Under the pieces are notes generated by a model, which was not told the DNA's origin, did not search any database, and was given only the letters and a program-made list of their open reading frames with translations. From Bog-159 sp963843255 (GTDB lineage Bacteria > Acidobacteriota > Terriglobia > Bryobacterales > Bryobacteraceae): DNA of 64,000 nucleotides. Of this stretch, positions 28,201-35,052 are shown one piece after another (position 1 is the stretch's first letter; the number at the start of each line of letters is the position of its first letter). Location: assembly GCA_963843255.1 (NCBI GenBank), contig CAWJJQ010000008.1, positions 558,001 through 622,000 of the forward strand, in the 5' to 3' direction. Made by a program: the position numbers and the translations under genes.

Positions 28201-28370
28201 GCGCGCTGCTGGCAATCGCACCGGCCATTTCGCTCCGCGGGGGACGGCTACCGGTGGCCTCCATCGGTCTCCTGCTGGCCGCCGTGCTGGTTACCGGGAT
28301 CGGCGCCGCACTCGCCGCCACGCGCGCGGCCGTGCGGTCGCCTGTGCTGGCGGCGTTGAGATCCGAGTAA
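25242..28370 (+). CDS. Large FtsX-type ABC permease (two FtsX modules)
   Basis: The 1042-residue permease begins with a membrane helix (NLAVLLGVATAAGVLGGALLVG) and a long periplasmic domain (about 50-465). A first FtsX module follows (VYFSFFLMVSALLLTGLFFKLG, then REIGVLRALGFSMAKIRALF and two or more helices to about 610). A central hydrophobic region and a second periplasmic domain lie at about 620-910, then the second FtsX module (TIGLAAIVLRNVLERRRELA to the end). This duplicated layout is like the YbbP or DUF214-type permeases that pair with one LolD-like ATPase. Such pumps move lipids, lipoproteins or hydrophobic compounds, or transmit force to periplasmic partners. It overlaps the ATPase by 29 bases. 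Confidence 0.9.
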   Translation: MRTSTLLARNLVWYWRTNLAVLLGVATAAGVLGGALLVGDSVRASLRDLVLSRLGNTQYVVSRNGFFREQLAGSFSSACPVIAINGMVAHPSSGRRAFSVEIYGVDQRFGAAPGSQEVLLSSALATELGAKPGDAILIRVEKPSAIPLESLHGRKEDVGKTIRLTVGRTAPREFSLDPQQGDVRAAYVPLARLQRELGEPGKVNTVLIAGGSPPDLRAATLDDLGIKVRPLPAALSVETDSDIVSDALAERATAAAQSLGLRAEPVLTYLANSIRANGREIPYSVVTALAAPPAPAADDGITLNQWAARDLGANPGDAVTLDYYVWKSDGRLHTESAPFRVAAVVPIEGAAADRNYTPDYPGITESNSLHDWDPPFPLDLHKVRPIDEQYWKQYRTTPKAFISLARGQKLWGTRFGKLTSIRIVPPSSAYADKLRAMLDPARMGLAAIPVKERALQASQGATDFGEYFVYFSFFLMVSALLLTGLFFKLGVEQRTREIGVLRALGFSMAKIRALFLMEGAALAVTGAIAGLAGALAYGELMVIGLRTWWVDAVGTRLISLHPSPMPLAAGALTGIVTGLGAIAWTLRKLTPTTPRGLLLGEQKPSSPKRPLIIGAVSAALAIILLAAGLARALDQTAGFFGAGTLFLIAALTFLSAFFNARSFVFTRGLLTLALRNAAYRPGRSILCIAQIAFATFLIVSVDAFRRSGDTGGTGGFPLMAESVLPLIHDPNTPTGRDALNIPPLPGVHFIPFRLRPGDDASCLNLYQPRNPRILAPPAAFLRTAHFAFEDSVPHATNPWLLLDQPLPNGAIPAIADANSMTYVLHLKLGEDFLLNQTRFRIVAALDDSIFQSELLISDTNFLRLFPDVEGYRFFLLDAPPEKAQQVTGALEEALSDYGFDIQSAAARLAGFHRVENTYLSTFRSLGALGLVLGTIGLAAIVLRNVLERRRELALLRAVGYRPVHLAILVLAENALLLVLGLATGTACALLAIAPAISLRGGRLPVASIGLLLAAVLVTGIGAALAATRAAVRSPVLAALRSE

Positions 28371-28424
28371 ATGCTATCCTTTCCAATAACCCTGCACTGC
28401 GTCATAACGAAATAGGAGGACTCC

Positions 28425-29633
28425 TTGCGCACGTCCCGATTCCCTGCCCTTGCGCTCGCCGTCGTCTCCATCCTGGCCGCCGCTGAAGACTGGCCCCAGT
28501 GGCGCGGACCTCATCGGGACGGCGTCGCCACGGACTTCACCGAACCTAAAGCGTGGCCCGAGAAGCTCACCCTGAAATGGAAGGTTGCGGTAGGCGAAGG
28601 CCATTCCTCGCCGGTGGTGGCCGGTGGCCGGATTTATATCCACGGACGCCAGGACGATCGCGAAGTCGTGACCTGTCTGAAACCCGAGAACGGACAAACC
28701 ATCTGGCAGCAGAGTTACCCAGCGCCTTACACCATGAATCCCGCAGCTACCACCCATGGCAAGGGCGTGAAATCGACGCCGGCGGTGGACGGCGGCCGCG
28801 TCTTCACCTTCGGCATCGGCGGAACGCTCTCCGCTTTCGATGCCCAGACCGGCAAGCCGCAATGGCGCAAGGAATTCGGCTCGCCCGATTTCGGCGTGGC
28901 GACATCTCCGCTGGTGGATCATGGCCTGGTGATCGTATACGTGGGCACCGCGCAAGGTGCGCTCACCGCGTTCGACGCCGCTACTGGCGCGGAAAAATGG
29001 AGTTGGAAGGGCGACGGGCCCGCCTACGCATCGCCAATCATTGTGGACCTCGCCGGTACCCGGCAAGTCGTCACCCAGAGCCGCCAGAATATCGTGAGCG
29101 TCTCGGCGGCCACCGGCGCCCTGCTCTGGCAGATACCCTACAAGACCGTCTATGACCAAAACATCGTCACGCCGGTGCTCTATCGCGATCTGCTGATCTT
29201 CTCCGGCACCGGCAATCCCGTCATCGGGGTTAAGGCCATCAAACACGGCGCCGAATGGACGGCGGAGACCGTCTGGCAGAACAAAGATCTCTCCATGTAC
29301 ATGAGTTCGCCCGTGCTCAGCGGCGATCTGTTATTCGGCTTCACGGAGCGCAAGCGCGGCGAATTCTTCTGCCTGCGCCCCTCCGACGGCGTCACTCTCT
29401 GGACATCCGAAGGGCGGCAGGGCGACAATGCGGCCCTGGTAGCCGCCGGCTCCGTGCTGCTGATGCTCACCAACGAAGCCAAGCTGATCGTCGCCCGCCA
29501 AAACGACAAATCGTTCGAACCCCTGCGTACCTATACCGTGGCCGACAGCCCCACGTGGGCGCATCCCGTCGTCATGGGCCGCGGCATCCTGATCAAGGAC
29601 AACGCCACGCTGGCACTCTGGGAGCCGCTATGA
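28425..29633 (+). CDS. Secreted PQQ-type beta-propeller protein 1
   Basis: The 402-residue protein starts at TTG 28425, supported by a perfect AGGAGG at 28414-28419. After a signal peptide (LALAVVSILAAAEDW) the mature part opens with WPQWRGPHRDG, the usual first blade of PQQ-like (BamB-type) propellers in Acidobacteria and Planctomycetes. Repeats such as NGQTIWQQSYPA, TGKPQWRKEFG, TGAEKWSWKGDG and TGALLWQIPYK are the tryptophan-docking blades. PQQ-binding catalytic residues are not evident, so a structural or scaffold role is more likely than alcohol dehydrogenase activity. It overlaps the next paralogue by 4 bases. Confidence 0.85.
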   Translation: MRTSRFPALALAVVSILAAAEDWPQWRGPHRDGVATDFTEPKAWPEKLTLKWKVAVGEGHSSPVVAGGRIYIHGRQDDREVVTCLKPENGQTIWQQSYPAPYTMNPAATTHGKGVKSTPAVDGGRVFTFGIGGTLSAFDAQTGKPQWRKEFGSPDFGVATSPLVDHGLVIVYVGTAQGALTAFDAATGAEKWSWKGDGPAYASPIIVDLAGTRQVVTQSRQNIVSVSAATGALLWQIPYKTVYDQNIVTPVLYRDLLIFSGTGNPVIGVKAIKHGAEWTAETVWQNKDLSMYMSSPVLSGDLLFGFTERKRGEFFCLRPSDGVTLWTSEGRQGDNAALVAAGSVLLMLTNEAKLIVARQNDKSFEPLRTYTVADSPTWAHPVVMGRGILIKDNATLALWEPL

Positions 29634-30850
29634 GATTTCTAGCCGCTATCCTGCTTTCGACCGCGCTCCACGCCGCGTCGCTCGAATGGCCGCAATTCGC
29701 CGGACCGCACCGCGATTTCACCGCCGATACCAAGGGTCTGGCCAATTCCTGGCCGGCCGCGGGCCCCAAAAAGCTCTGGAGCCGCGACCTCGGCGAAGGC
29801 TATTCCGGCATCGCCGTGGATGGTCCGGTGCTCTACACCATGTACCGCCGCGGCTCGGACGAAGTGACCGTAGCGGCCGCTACCGCGTCCGGGAAAACCA
29901 TCTGGGAGTATACCGAGAACGCTCCTTTCCGGAGCGGCATGGCAATGGAAAATGGCGCCGGACCGCATGCCACGCCCTTGATTACCGCCGACGCCGTGTA
30001 CACCGTGGGGATCCTGGCGCACCTCGTTTGCCTGGACAAGAAGACCGGCAAGCCGCGCTGGTCGCACGATCTGTGGCGCGAGTTTAACGGCACCCCCATG
30101 GATCGCGGCTATTCAGTCAGCCCCATCGCCTGGAAAGACACCGTCATTATGAAGGTGGGTGGCGCCGGTCACGCGCTCATGGCTTTCAGCCAGAAAGACG
30201 GCAAAGTGGTCTGGCAGAAACAGAATTTCGATAACTCTCCCTCCTCGCCGGTAGTGATTCAGGTGGATGGCCAGACCCAGCTAGTGGCCGTGATGAACGG
30301 CGACATCATCGGCGTCAATCCGGATTCGGGCGATCTGTACTGGAAGTATCCGCACCCCACCAGTTGGGGGCTCAACATCGCCCTGCCGCTGTGGACCAAA
30401 GACAATACGCTGTTCGTTTCGTCAGCCTACAACGGCGGATGCGTGGCGCTCCAACTGCACGCCTCCGGCGGCAAGACCGAGGTGAAAGAGCTGTGGAACA
30501 CCAACCGCATGCGCGTGCACATCGGCAACCTGCTGCGTGTCGGCGATACGCTGTACGGCTCGAGTGGCGATTTCGGTCCCGCGCCCATGACCGCGCTCGA
30601 CGCCAAGACAGGCAAAGTGCTGTGGCAGGATCGCTCGTTCCCGAAGGCCACCTTCATCTATGCCGACGGCAAACTGGTCGTGGTGGACGAGGACGGCAAT
30701 CTCACGCTGGCGACCGTCTCTCCGGCTGGAATGAAAGTCCTGTCGCACGCCGAGCTATTGCGCAGCAACGCCTGGACCGCGCCGTCCCTGGCCGGCACGT
30801 CGTTATACATCCGTGACCGGCACACCCTCATGGCGCTCGACCTGCGCTGA
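29630..30850 (+). CDS. Secreted PQQ-type beta-propeller protein 2
   Basis: The 406-residue protein starts at ATG 29630, overlapping the previous stop (ATGA); the open frame further upstream is a shadow. It has a signal peptide (RFLAAILLSTALHAAS) and begins with WPQFAGPHRDF, parallel to WPQWRGPHRDG of its neighbour, so the pair is a tandem duplication that has diverged. Blades include SGKTIWEYTENA, TGKPRWSHDLW, DGKVVWQKQNF and TGKVLWQDRSF. Function is unknown; substrate-free scaffolding at the outer membrane is one possibility. It converges on the AAA ATPase gene with 7 bases between stops. Confidence 0.85.
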   Translation: MRFLAAILLSTALHAASLEWPQFAGPHRDFTADTKGLANSWPAAGPKKLWSRDLGEGYSGIAVDGPVLYTMYRRGSDEVTVAAATASGKTIWEYTENAPFRSGMAMENGAGPHATPLITADAVYTVGILAHLVCLDKKTGKPRWSHDLWREFNGTPMDRGYSVSPIAWKDTVIMKVGGAGHALMAFSQKDGKVVWQKQNFDNSPSSPVVIQVDGQTQLVAVMNGDIIGVNPDSGDLYWKYPHPTSWGLNIALPLWTKDNTLFVSSAYNGGCVALQLHASGGKTEVKELWNTNRMRVHIGNLLRVGDTLYGSSGDFGPAPMTALDAKTGKVLWQDRSFPKATFIYADGKLVVVDEDGNLTLATVSPAGMKVLSHAELLRSNAWTAPSLAGTSLYIRDRHTLMALDLR

Positions 30851-30857
30851 GACTTCC

Positions 30858-32018
30858 TTATCCGAGTTCCGTGACAGGCAACGCCCGAAACCCGTTCGGA
30901 AAAGGAAAGCTGTTCGGGGTGCGGGAGACGACTCCGCCCGCGGTTACCCGTGACTTGCCGATCACGTTACGGACGAAATCCAGGTTCACCGTATCGCCGA
31001 GGTCCGGGAGTTCCGTCCACTTCGCCTCAAACAGTTCGAGGTGTCCGGCGGAATCCGCCACAAAATCCACTTCGCGGGTCCGGTCGCGCCAGAAGAAGAG
31101 GCTGCCCGCGCGGCCGGCGCGGCGTTCGCGAGCCCGAAGCTGCGCGAAGACGAACGTTTCCCAGACTGCGCCTGCCGCGGGAGATTGACGCAGTGCTTCC
31201 TTGGAATGAATATTGAGCAGGGCGCAAAGCAGGCCAGTGTCAGCAATATAGAGTTTGGGGCTCTTGACGATAGACTTGGTTCGGTTCGAGAACCACGGTT
31301 CCAGCAACACTGCCTGTCCGGAAGCTTCCAGCATAGACAGCCATTGATTCGCTGTCGAAGGTGCGATGCCGACGTCCCGAGCCAAATCCGCTTTGTTCAG
31401 AAGATTGGCCGAACGCAAAGCGCAGGCGCGCAGAAACCTTTCAAAGTCCCGCAGACTGCCGACATTCGCCAGGGCGCGCACATCGCGTTCAAGGTACGTT
31501 GCCAGATAGGAGTTGTAGAAGGCGACTGAGTCGATATCCGGGTTGGCATACAATTCCGGAAAACCACCGCGCACGATGGCTCGTTCAAGTTCAGTATCCG
31601 GCAGCGCTGCGCGGATCTCGGCAAACGATAGCGTCTCCAGTTCCACGATGTCCGCCCTGCCCGCCAAGGATTCGGAAACATTCTTCATCAGGGTGAATTT
31701 CTGGGACCCCGTAAGCAGGAATTGCCCGTGGCGCGTACGGTGGGCATCCACGGCCACCTTGAGGTGCCGGAAAAGGCCAGGAGCGTATTGCACCTCATCA
31801 ATGATCACGGGTAGCGGATGACGTTGGAGGAAGCGCTCCGGCTCTTTTTCGGCCTGCTCGGCTTCCGTGGGGAGATCCAGGGATACGAACGCGTAATCGG
31901 GAAACAAGTGCCGGATAGTAGAAGTCTTCCCAGTCTGCCGGGCACCGGTAAGGACAATCACGGGCCGCGTCTTCGCCGAGCGTTTCAGGCGGGCCTCCAC
32001 ATCGCGCACAATCCACAT
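30858..32018 (-). CDS. AAA ATPase with DUF4143 C-terminal domain
   Basis: The 386-residue protein starts at ATG 32018 (MWIVRDVEARL); the longer open frame upstream reads through the inverted repeat and is not credible. The AAA_14 domain has Walker A GARQTGKTS (about 26-34), a Walker B VIIDEV, and sensor LTGSQKF. The C-terminal half is DUF4143-like, with winged-helix-type LARDVGIAPSTANQWLSML and a nuclease-like tail (REVDFVADSAGHLELFEAKW) that keeps the D-x11-E-x-K spacing of PD-(D/E)XK folds. These proteins are widespread, often patchily distributed; the role is unknown and toxin or DNA-processing functions have been suggested for the group. No ribosome site precedes the start, and TATATT ends seven bases upstream, compatible with a leaderless mRNA. 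Confidence 0.87.
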   Translation of the reverse strand: MWIVRDVEARLKRSAKTRPVIVLTGARQTGKTSTIRHLFPDYAFVSLDLPTEAEQAEKEPERFLQRHPLPVIIDEVQYAPGLFRHLKVAVDAHRTRHGQFLLTGSQKFTLMKNVSESLAGRADIVELETLSFAEIRAALPDTELERAIVRGGFPELYANPDIDSVAFYNSYLATYLERDVRALANVGSLRDFERFLRACALRSANLLNKADLARDVGIAPSTANQWLSMLEASGQAVLLEPWFSNRTKSIVKSPKLYIADTGLLCALLNIHSKEALRQSPAAGAVWETFVFAQLRARERRAGRAGSLFFWRDRTREVDFVADSAGHLELFEAKWTELPDLGDTVNLDFVRNVIGKSRVTAGGVVSRTPNSFPFPNGFRALPVTELG

Positions 32019-32019
32019 A

Positions 32020-32052
32020 TGCAAAATATACGATACAATCGCATATTTTGCA
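32020..32052. promoter_or_regulatory. 33-bp near-perfect inverted repeat at the AAA ATPase promoter
   Basis: TGCAAAATAT (32020-32029) mirrors ATATTTTGCA (32043-32052), and inside lies CGAT-ACA-ATCG (32031-32041). Only one arm pair (A32030 and C32042) fails to match. The element is AT-rich in GC-rich DNA and ends two bases before the ATPase start, overlapping the likely -10 region. It looks like an operator for a dimeric or tetrameric repressor. A hairpin function is also possible. Confidence 0.6.
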
Positions 32053-32234
32053 CACTGCTGGCGAGCCAGGCCCGCGGTTGTTCCCGGATTGTCAAAGCCG
32101 GAGTCCGCTCGAAAGGAACATCGGGGTTCCGCATTCGTTTGACCCGTAACACTAAGCCCAAACGTCTGAAAATGCACCACACAAGGCCGCATGCGACCCG
32201 CGCCGACCCTGGCCGCTACGTCATCGTACAGCGG

Positions 32235-33341
32235 TCAGACGAGCGCCGCGGCGATTGGTTTTCCCAGCACGCCCGCATAGTCGGCGGCGCCGATGCCGAG
32301 TATCTCCAGCGCCGTGGGCGCGATATCCCGCTGATGGCAAGGTGCCGTATCATGCGCCTCGCCGGTGTGCGGTGTATCCGGCCCGATGATGGCCAGCCAG
32401 ATCTGGTCCGCGCCTTTCACGCCCTCTCCGTGGTCGTGCCAGTCGGCCAAGGTGGACCCCCGCCCGTGATCGCAAGTCACGATCAGCGTGGTGGAATCGC
32501 GATACCCGGGCGACGTCTGAAGCCACGTCCATAGCTCTTTGAGCGCGCCATCCAAAAACCCGATCGACGTGAGCACGCGATCGTATCGCCGCTCATGGGC
32601 CCAATCGTCGGTTTCGTCGAATGCCACGTGCATCAGGCGCGGCTGCGCACTTTTCAGGTGCTCCATGGCCAGTCCGAAGGTGAAGGCATCGTGGCGGGCG
32701 CTGTCGTCCAGATAGCGCGCCTGCATCTGCAGTTTATTTAATTCCTCCACACGCTCGTTCGTTGCCGGCAGGTATGCCTCGTATCCCGCATTGATAAAGA
32801 TCTCGCCCCGGCGGCTCTCGCTGATGTAGTGGAACATATCCCACGATCCAAATACAGCGACTTGCTCCTTCGATAGCTTCCATTGGTCCTTCACGAACTG
32901 CAGGAAGCTGGGCGTCGGATTCTGCACGGGGTCGTTACCGCGAATCACATCGTCTTGGGCACGGCCGGTCAGCATCTCGGAATAGCCCGGATATGAAACC
33001 CGGTAGCGATTGGTCACCTGTACCGAACTGCCCTTGTTCAGGTTGCCCAGTACGATGCCGCCCGCCGCCAGCGTGCCCCAGAAGTATGGCAGCAGGGCCA
33101 ACCGCCGCTCGCCGGGATCCGTCTTCCACAGGCGTTCGCGCAGGGCGGGCGCGCCCGTTTCCGTCATGCCGGCTTCTTTTTGATCCATAAGCAGTGGATC
33201 GATGCCGGTGAAAAAATCCTGCCACCGCAGACCGTCGGCAGTCACCAGGATCAGATTTTTGGTTTTGCGGTTTTGCGCGGCTAGTACCGCGGCCGCGCCG
33301 CACGCGGTGAGAAACAGGCGGCGAGTCACAGGTCCGATCAT
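32235..33341 (-). CDS. Alkaline-phosphatase-fold metalloenzyme (sulfatase/phosphodiesterase-like), Tat-type signal
   Basis: From ATG 33341 the protein has 368 residues; a GTG at 33356 is an alternative. The N-terminus TRRLFLTACGAAAVLAA resembles a twin-arginine signal. Metal-site motifs of the alkaline phosphatase superfamily are present: VTADGLRW (Asp36), FDETDDWAHE (about 225-235) and TCDHGRGS (about 295-302), with a final His region near DWHDHGEGVKG. The nucleophile Ser/Thr after the first Asp is not obvious; the GYSEMLTG segment near residue 105 is the likely site, as in nucleotide pyrophosphatase/phosphodiesterase relatives. Substrate is unknown. It is divergent from the M23 peptidase gene with a 65-base shared control region. 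Confidence 0.82.
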   Translation of the reverse strand: MIGPVTRRLFLTACGAAAVLAAQNRKTKNLILVTADGLRWQDFFTGIDPLLMDQKEAGMTETGAPALRERLWKTDPGERRLALLPYFWGTLAAGGIVLGNLNKGSSVQVTNRYRVSYPGYSEMLTGRAQDDVIRGNDPVQNPTPSFLQFVKDQWKLSKEQVAVFGSWDMFHYISESRRGEIFINAGYEAYLPATNERVEELNKLQMQARYLDDSARHDAFTFGLAMEHLKSAQPRLMHVAFDETDDWAHERRYDRVLTSIGFLDGALKELWTWLQTSPGYRDSTTLIVTCDHGRGSTLADWHDHGEGVKGADQIWLAIIGPDTPHTGEAHDTAPCHQRDIAPTALEILGIGAADYAGVLGKPIAAALV

Positions 33342-33406
33342 ATCGTAGTCATCCACCCGGGAAAATTCCGGCTAAATTAGGATCTGCAGTCAATAGGAGA
33401 TAAAGC

Positions 33407-34915
33407 GTGCGTTTGAATCGAAACGAAAGAAGGACCATCCCTGCGTTCTTGCTCGGCATCATTGTTCTCGCCTCGGTTCCGTGCTGTGCCTTTGGGCAAG
33501 ACCTTGCCGGAACGTGGAAAGGCGAACTGGGCGAGGGAGCCGGAAAGCTGCACATCGTCTTGACCATCATCAAGCTGACAGGCGGTGAATTCAGCGGGCA
33601 ATTGAATAGCGTAGATCAGGGCGCCACCCTCCCCATGGAAAACGTGATCTTGAAGGGCGATGCGGTGCGGTTCGAAGTGAAAGCCGTGGGCGGCCTGTAC
33701 GAGGGAAAGCTGAATGCCGCGCGCATGGAGTTCGCCGGAACCTGGACGCAGACGGGCGTGCCGGCCCAAACGCTGACGTTTGCGCGAAGCAGCGAGGGCT
33801 CGGCAACCAAAGACAGTGCCCCGCCCAAAGCACCCGAAGGTCCCAAGAACAAGCCGCTCTCCGCCTTTGTGGATGTGGTGGTGCCGATCGCACCCACGGC
33901 GTTCAAGGCTGAAGGCAAGTGGCATCTGGTTTACGAACTGCACTTGAACAACATGGACCGGTGGGAGTATCGATTGACGAAGGTGGAATCCATATCCGGA
34001 GACACCGCGGGGCGCTCCCTGGTGGCGTACACCGGCGCGGAATTGCAGGCGGCCATGGCGCGGCCGGGGCAGCCTGGCGTGACCGAAAAAGCGATACTGG
34101 CGCCCGGCACCATGGCCGTCGTCTATATCTGGGCCACGGTGGATTCGGCCGACGCCCTGCCATCCACCCTCCGGCAACGATTGGGCGTGAAGGTTGGAAC
34201 TTATCCGGAGGAAATCACCATCGAAACGGCGCCCATTCCGGTCGCGCGCGGAGCCATTGCGATTAGCGCGCCCCTGCGCGGAGATCACTGGCTTGCGGGC
34301 AACGGGCCATCCAACAGTTCGGGTCACCGGCGCGCCTTGATCCCTATCGATGGGCACGCCGCGATTGCCCAGCGGTTTGCGATCGATTGGGTGCGATTGC
34401 GCGACGACGGCAAAACATCTCACGGCGATGAGAAAGACAACAAAAACTACTACGCTTACGGAACCGAGGCGCTCGCCGCAGCCGACGGAGTCGTTACCGA
34501 AGTGAAAGACGGGATACCGGAGAACATTCCAGGGGAGAATTCCCGAGCCGTGCCGATCACAATCGAGACCGTAGGCGGAAATCACGTGATTCTGGATATT
34601 GGCGCCGGGCATTATGCGTTTTATGCCCATTTACAGCCCGGCTCTCTCCGCGTGAAACTCGGCGATAAAGTCCGGCGCGGGCAGGTGGTCGGCCTGGTCG
34701 GGAATTCAGGAAATTCGACCGAGCCGCACCTGCATTTTCACATCGAAAATGCGAACTCTCCGTTGGGCGCGGAAGGGTTGCCTTATTCCCTGTCATCGTT
34801 TGCCGTGGTTGGCCGCGGCGAGGAATGGAAACCCGCTGACGCCAAGGGTCCCGCGGAAGTACACCAGAATGAGATTCCGCTGGAGAACGAGGTAGTGAAT
34901 TTCCTCGGGAATTAA
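33407..34915 (+). CDS. Secreted M23 (LytM-type) metallopeptidase
   Basis: The 502-residue protein has a signal peptide (IPAFLLGIIVLASVPCCAFG). A beta domain follows (about 31-128) with LAGTWKGEL and FAGTWTQTG repeats that resemble small lipocalin-like units. A second beta domain spans about 150-270. The peptidase domain is at about 300-450: YAFYAHLQPGS (His408), GDKVRRGQVVGLVGNSGNS and the HLHFH zinc motif (His441/443/445). The first zinc pair is not the compact HxxxD; His307 and Asp327 are the likely ligands, 20 residues apart, so the loop is enlarged. M23 enzymes cut peptidoglycan cross-bridges. Divergent from the phosphatase-fold gene. Confidence 0.85.
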   Translation: MRLNRNERRTIPAFLLGIIVLASVPCCAFGQDLAGTWKGELGEGAGKLHIVLTIIKLTGGEFSGQLNSVDQGATLPMENVILKGDAVRFEVKAVGGLYEGKLNAARMEFAGTWTQTGVPAQTLTFARSSEGSATKDSAPPKAPEGPKNKPLSAFVDVVVPIAPTAFKAEGKWHLVYELHLNNMDRWEYRLTKVESISGDTAGRSLVAYTGAELQAAMARPGQPGVTEKAILAPGTMAVVYIWATVDSADALPSTLRQRLGVKVGTYPEEITIETAPIPVARGAIAISAPLRGDHWLAGNGPSNSSGHRRALIPIDGHAAIAQRFAIDWVRLRDDGKTSHGDEKDNKNYYAYGTEALAAADGVVTEVKDGIPENIPGENSRAVPITIETVGGNHVILDIGAGHYAFYAHLQPGSLRVKLGDKVRRGQVVGLVGNSGNSTEPHLHFHIENANSPLGAEGLPYSLSSFAVVGRGEEWKPADAKGPAEVHQNEIPLENEVVNFLGN

Positions 34916-34956
34916 CCTCTGTCTAGGTAAAAAAACGGCTTTTCGAGTTACTAAGG

Positions 34957-34964
34957 TGTATACT
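34957..34964 (+). promoter_or_regulatory. Extended -10 promoter element for the TIGR03437-like gene
   Basis: TGTATACT matches an extended -10 element (TATACT at 34959-34964) about 90 bases before the ATG. A weak -35 candidate overlaps 34937-34942. The long leader that follows has no obvious riboswitch fold. Confidence 0.4.
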
Positions 34965-35052
34965 ATTCGGGACTGCGGAAACGGGTTCCAAAACAGTTCA
35001 AACCCGCTGAAACGGTATAAATCCCAGGCTCACTATTCCCTTGGAGGAAAAC

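Noticed and set aside
27524..28486. 320-codon plus-strand frame inside the large permease
   Set aside because: Shadow in another frame of the permease; Arg/Ala/Gly-rich and without hydrophobic segments.
33377..34630. 417-codon open frame antisense to the M23 peptidase
   Set aside because: Composition is typical of a shadow frame in GC-rich DNA and no start signal or domain is present.
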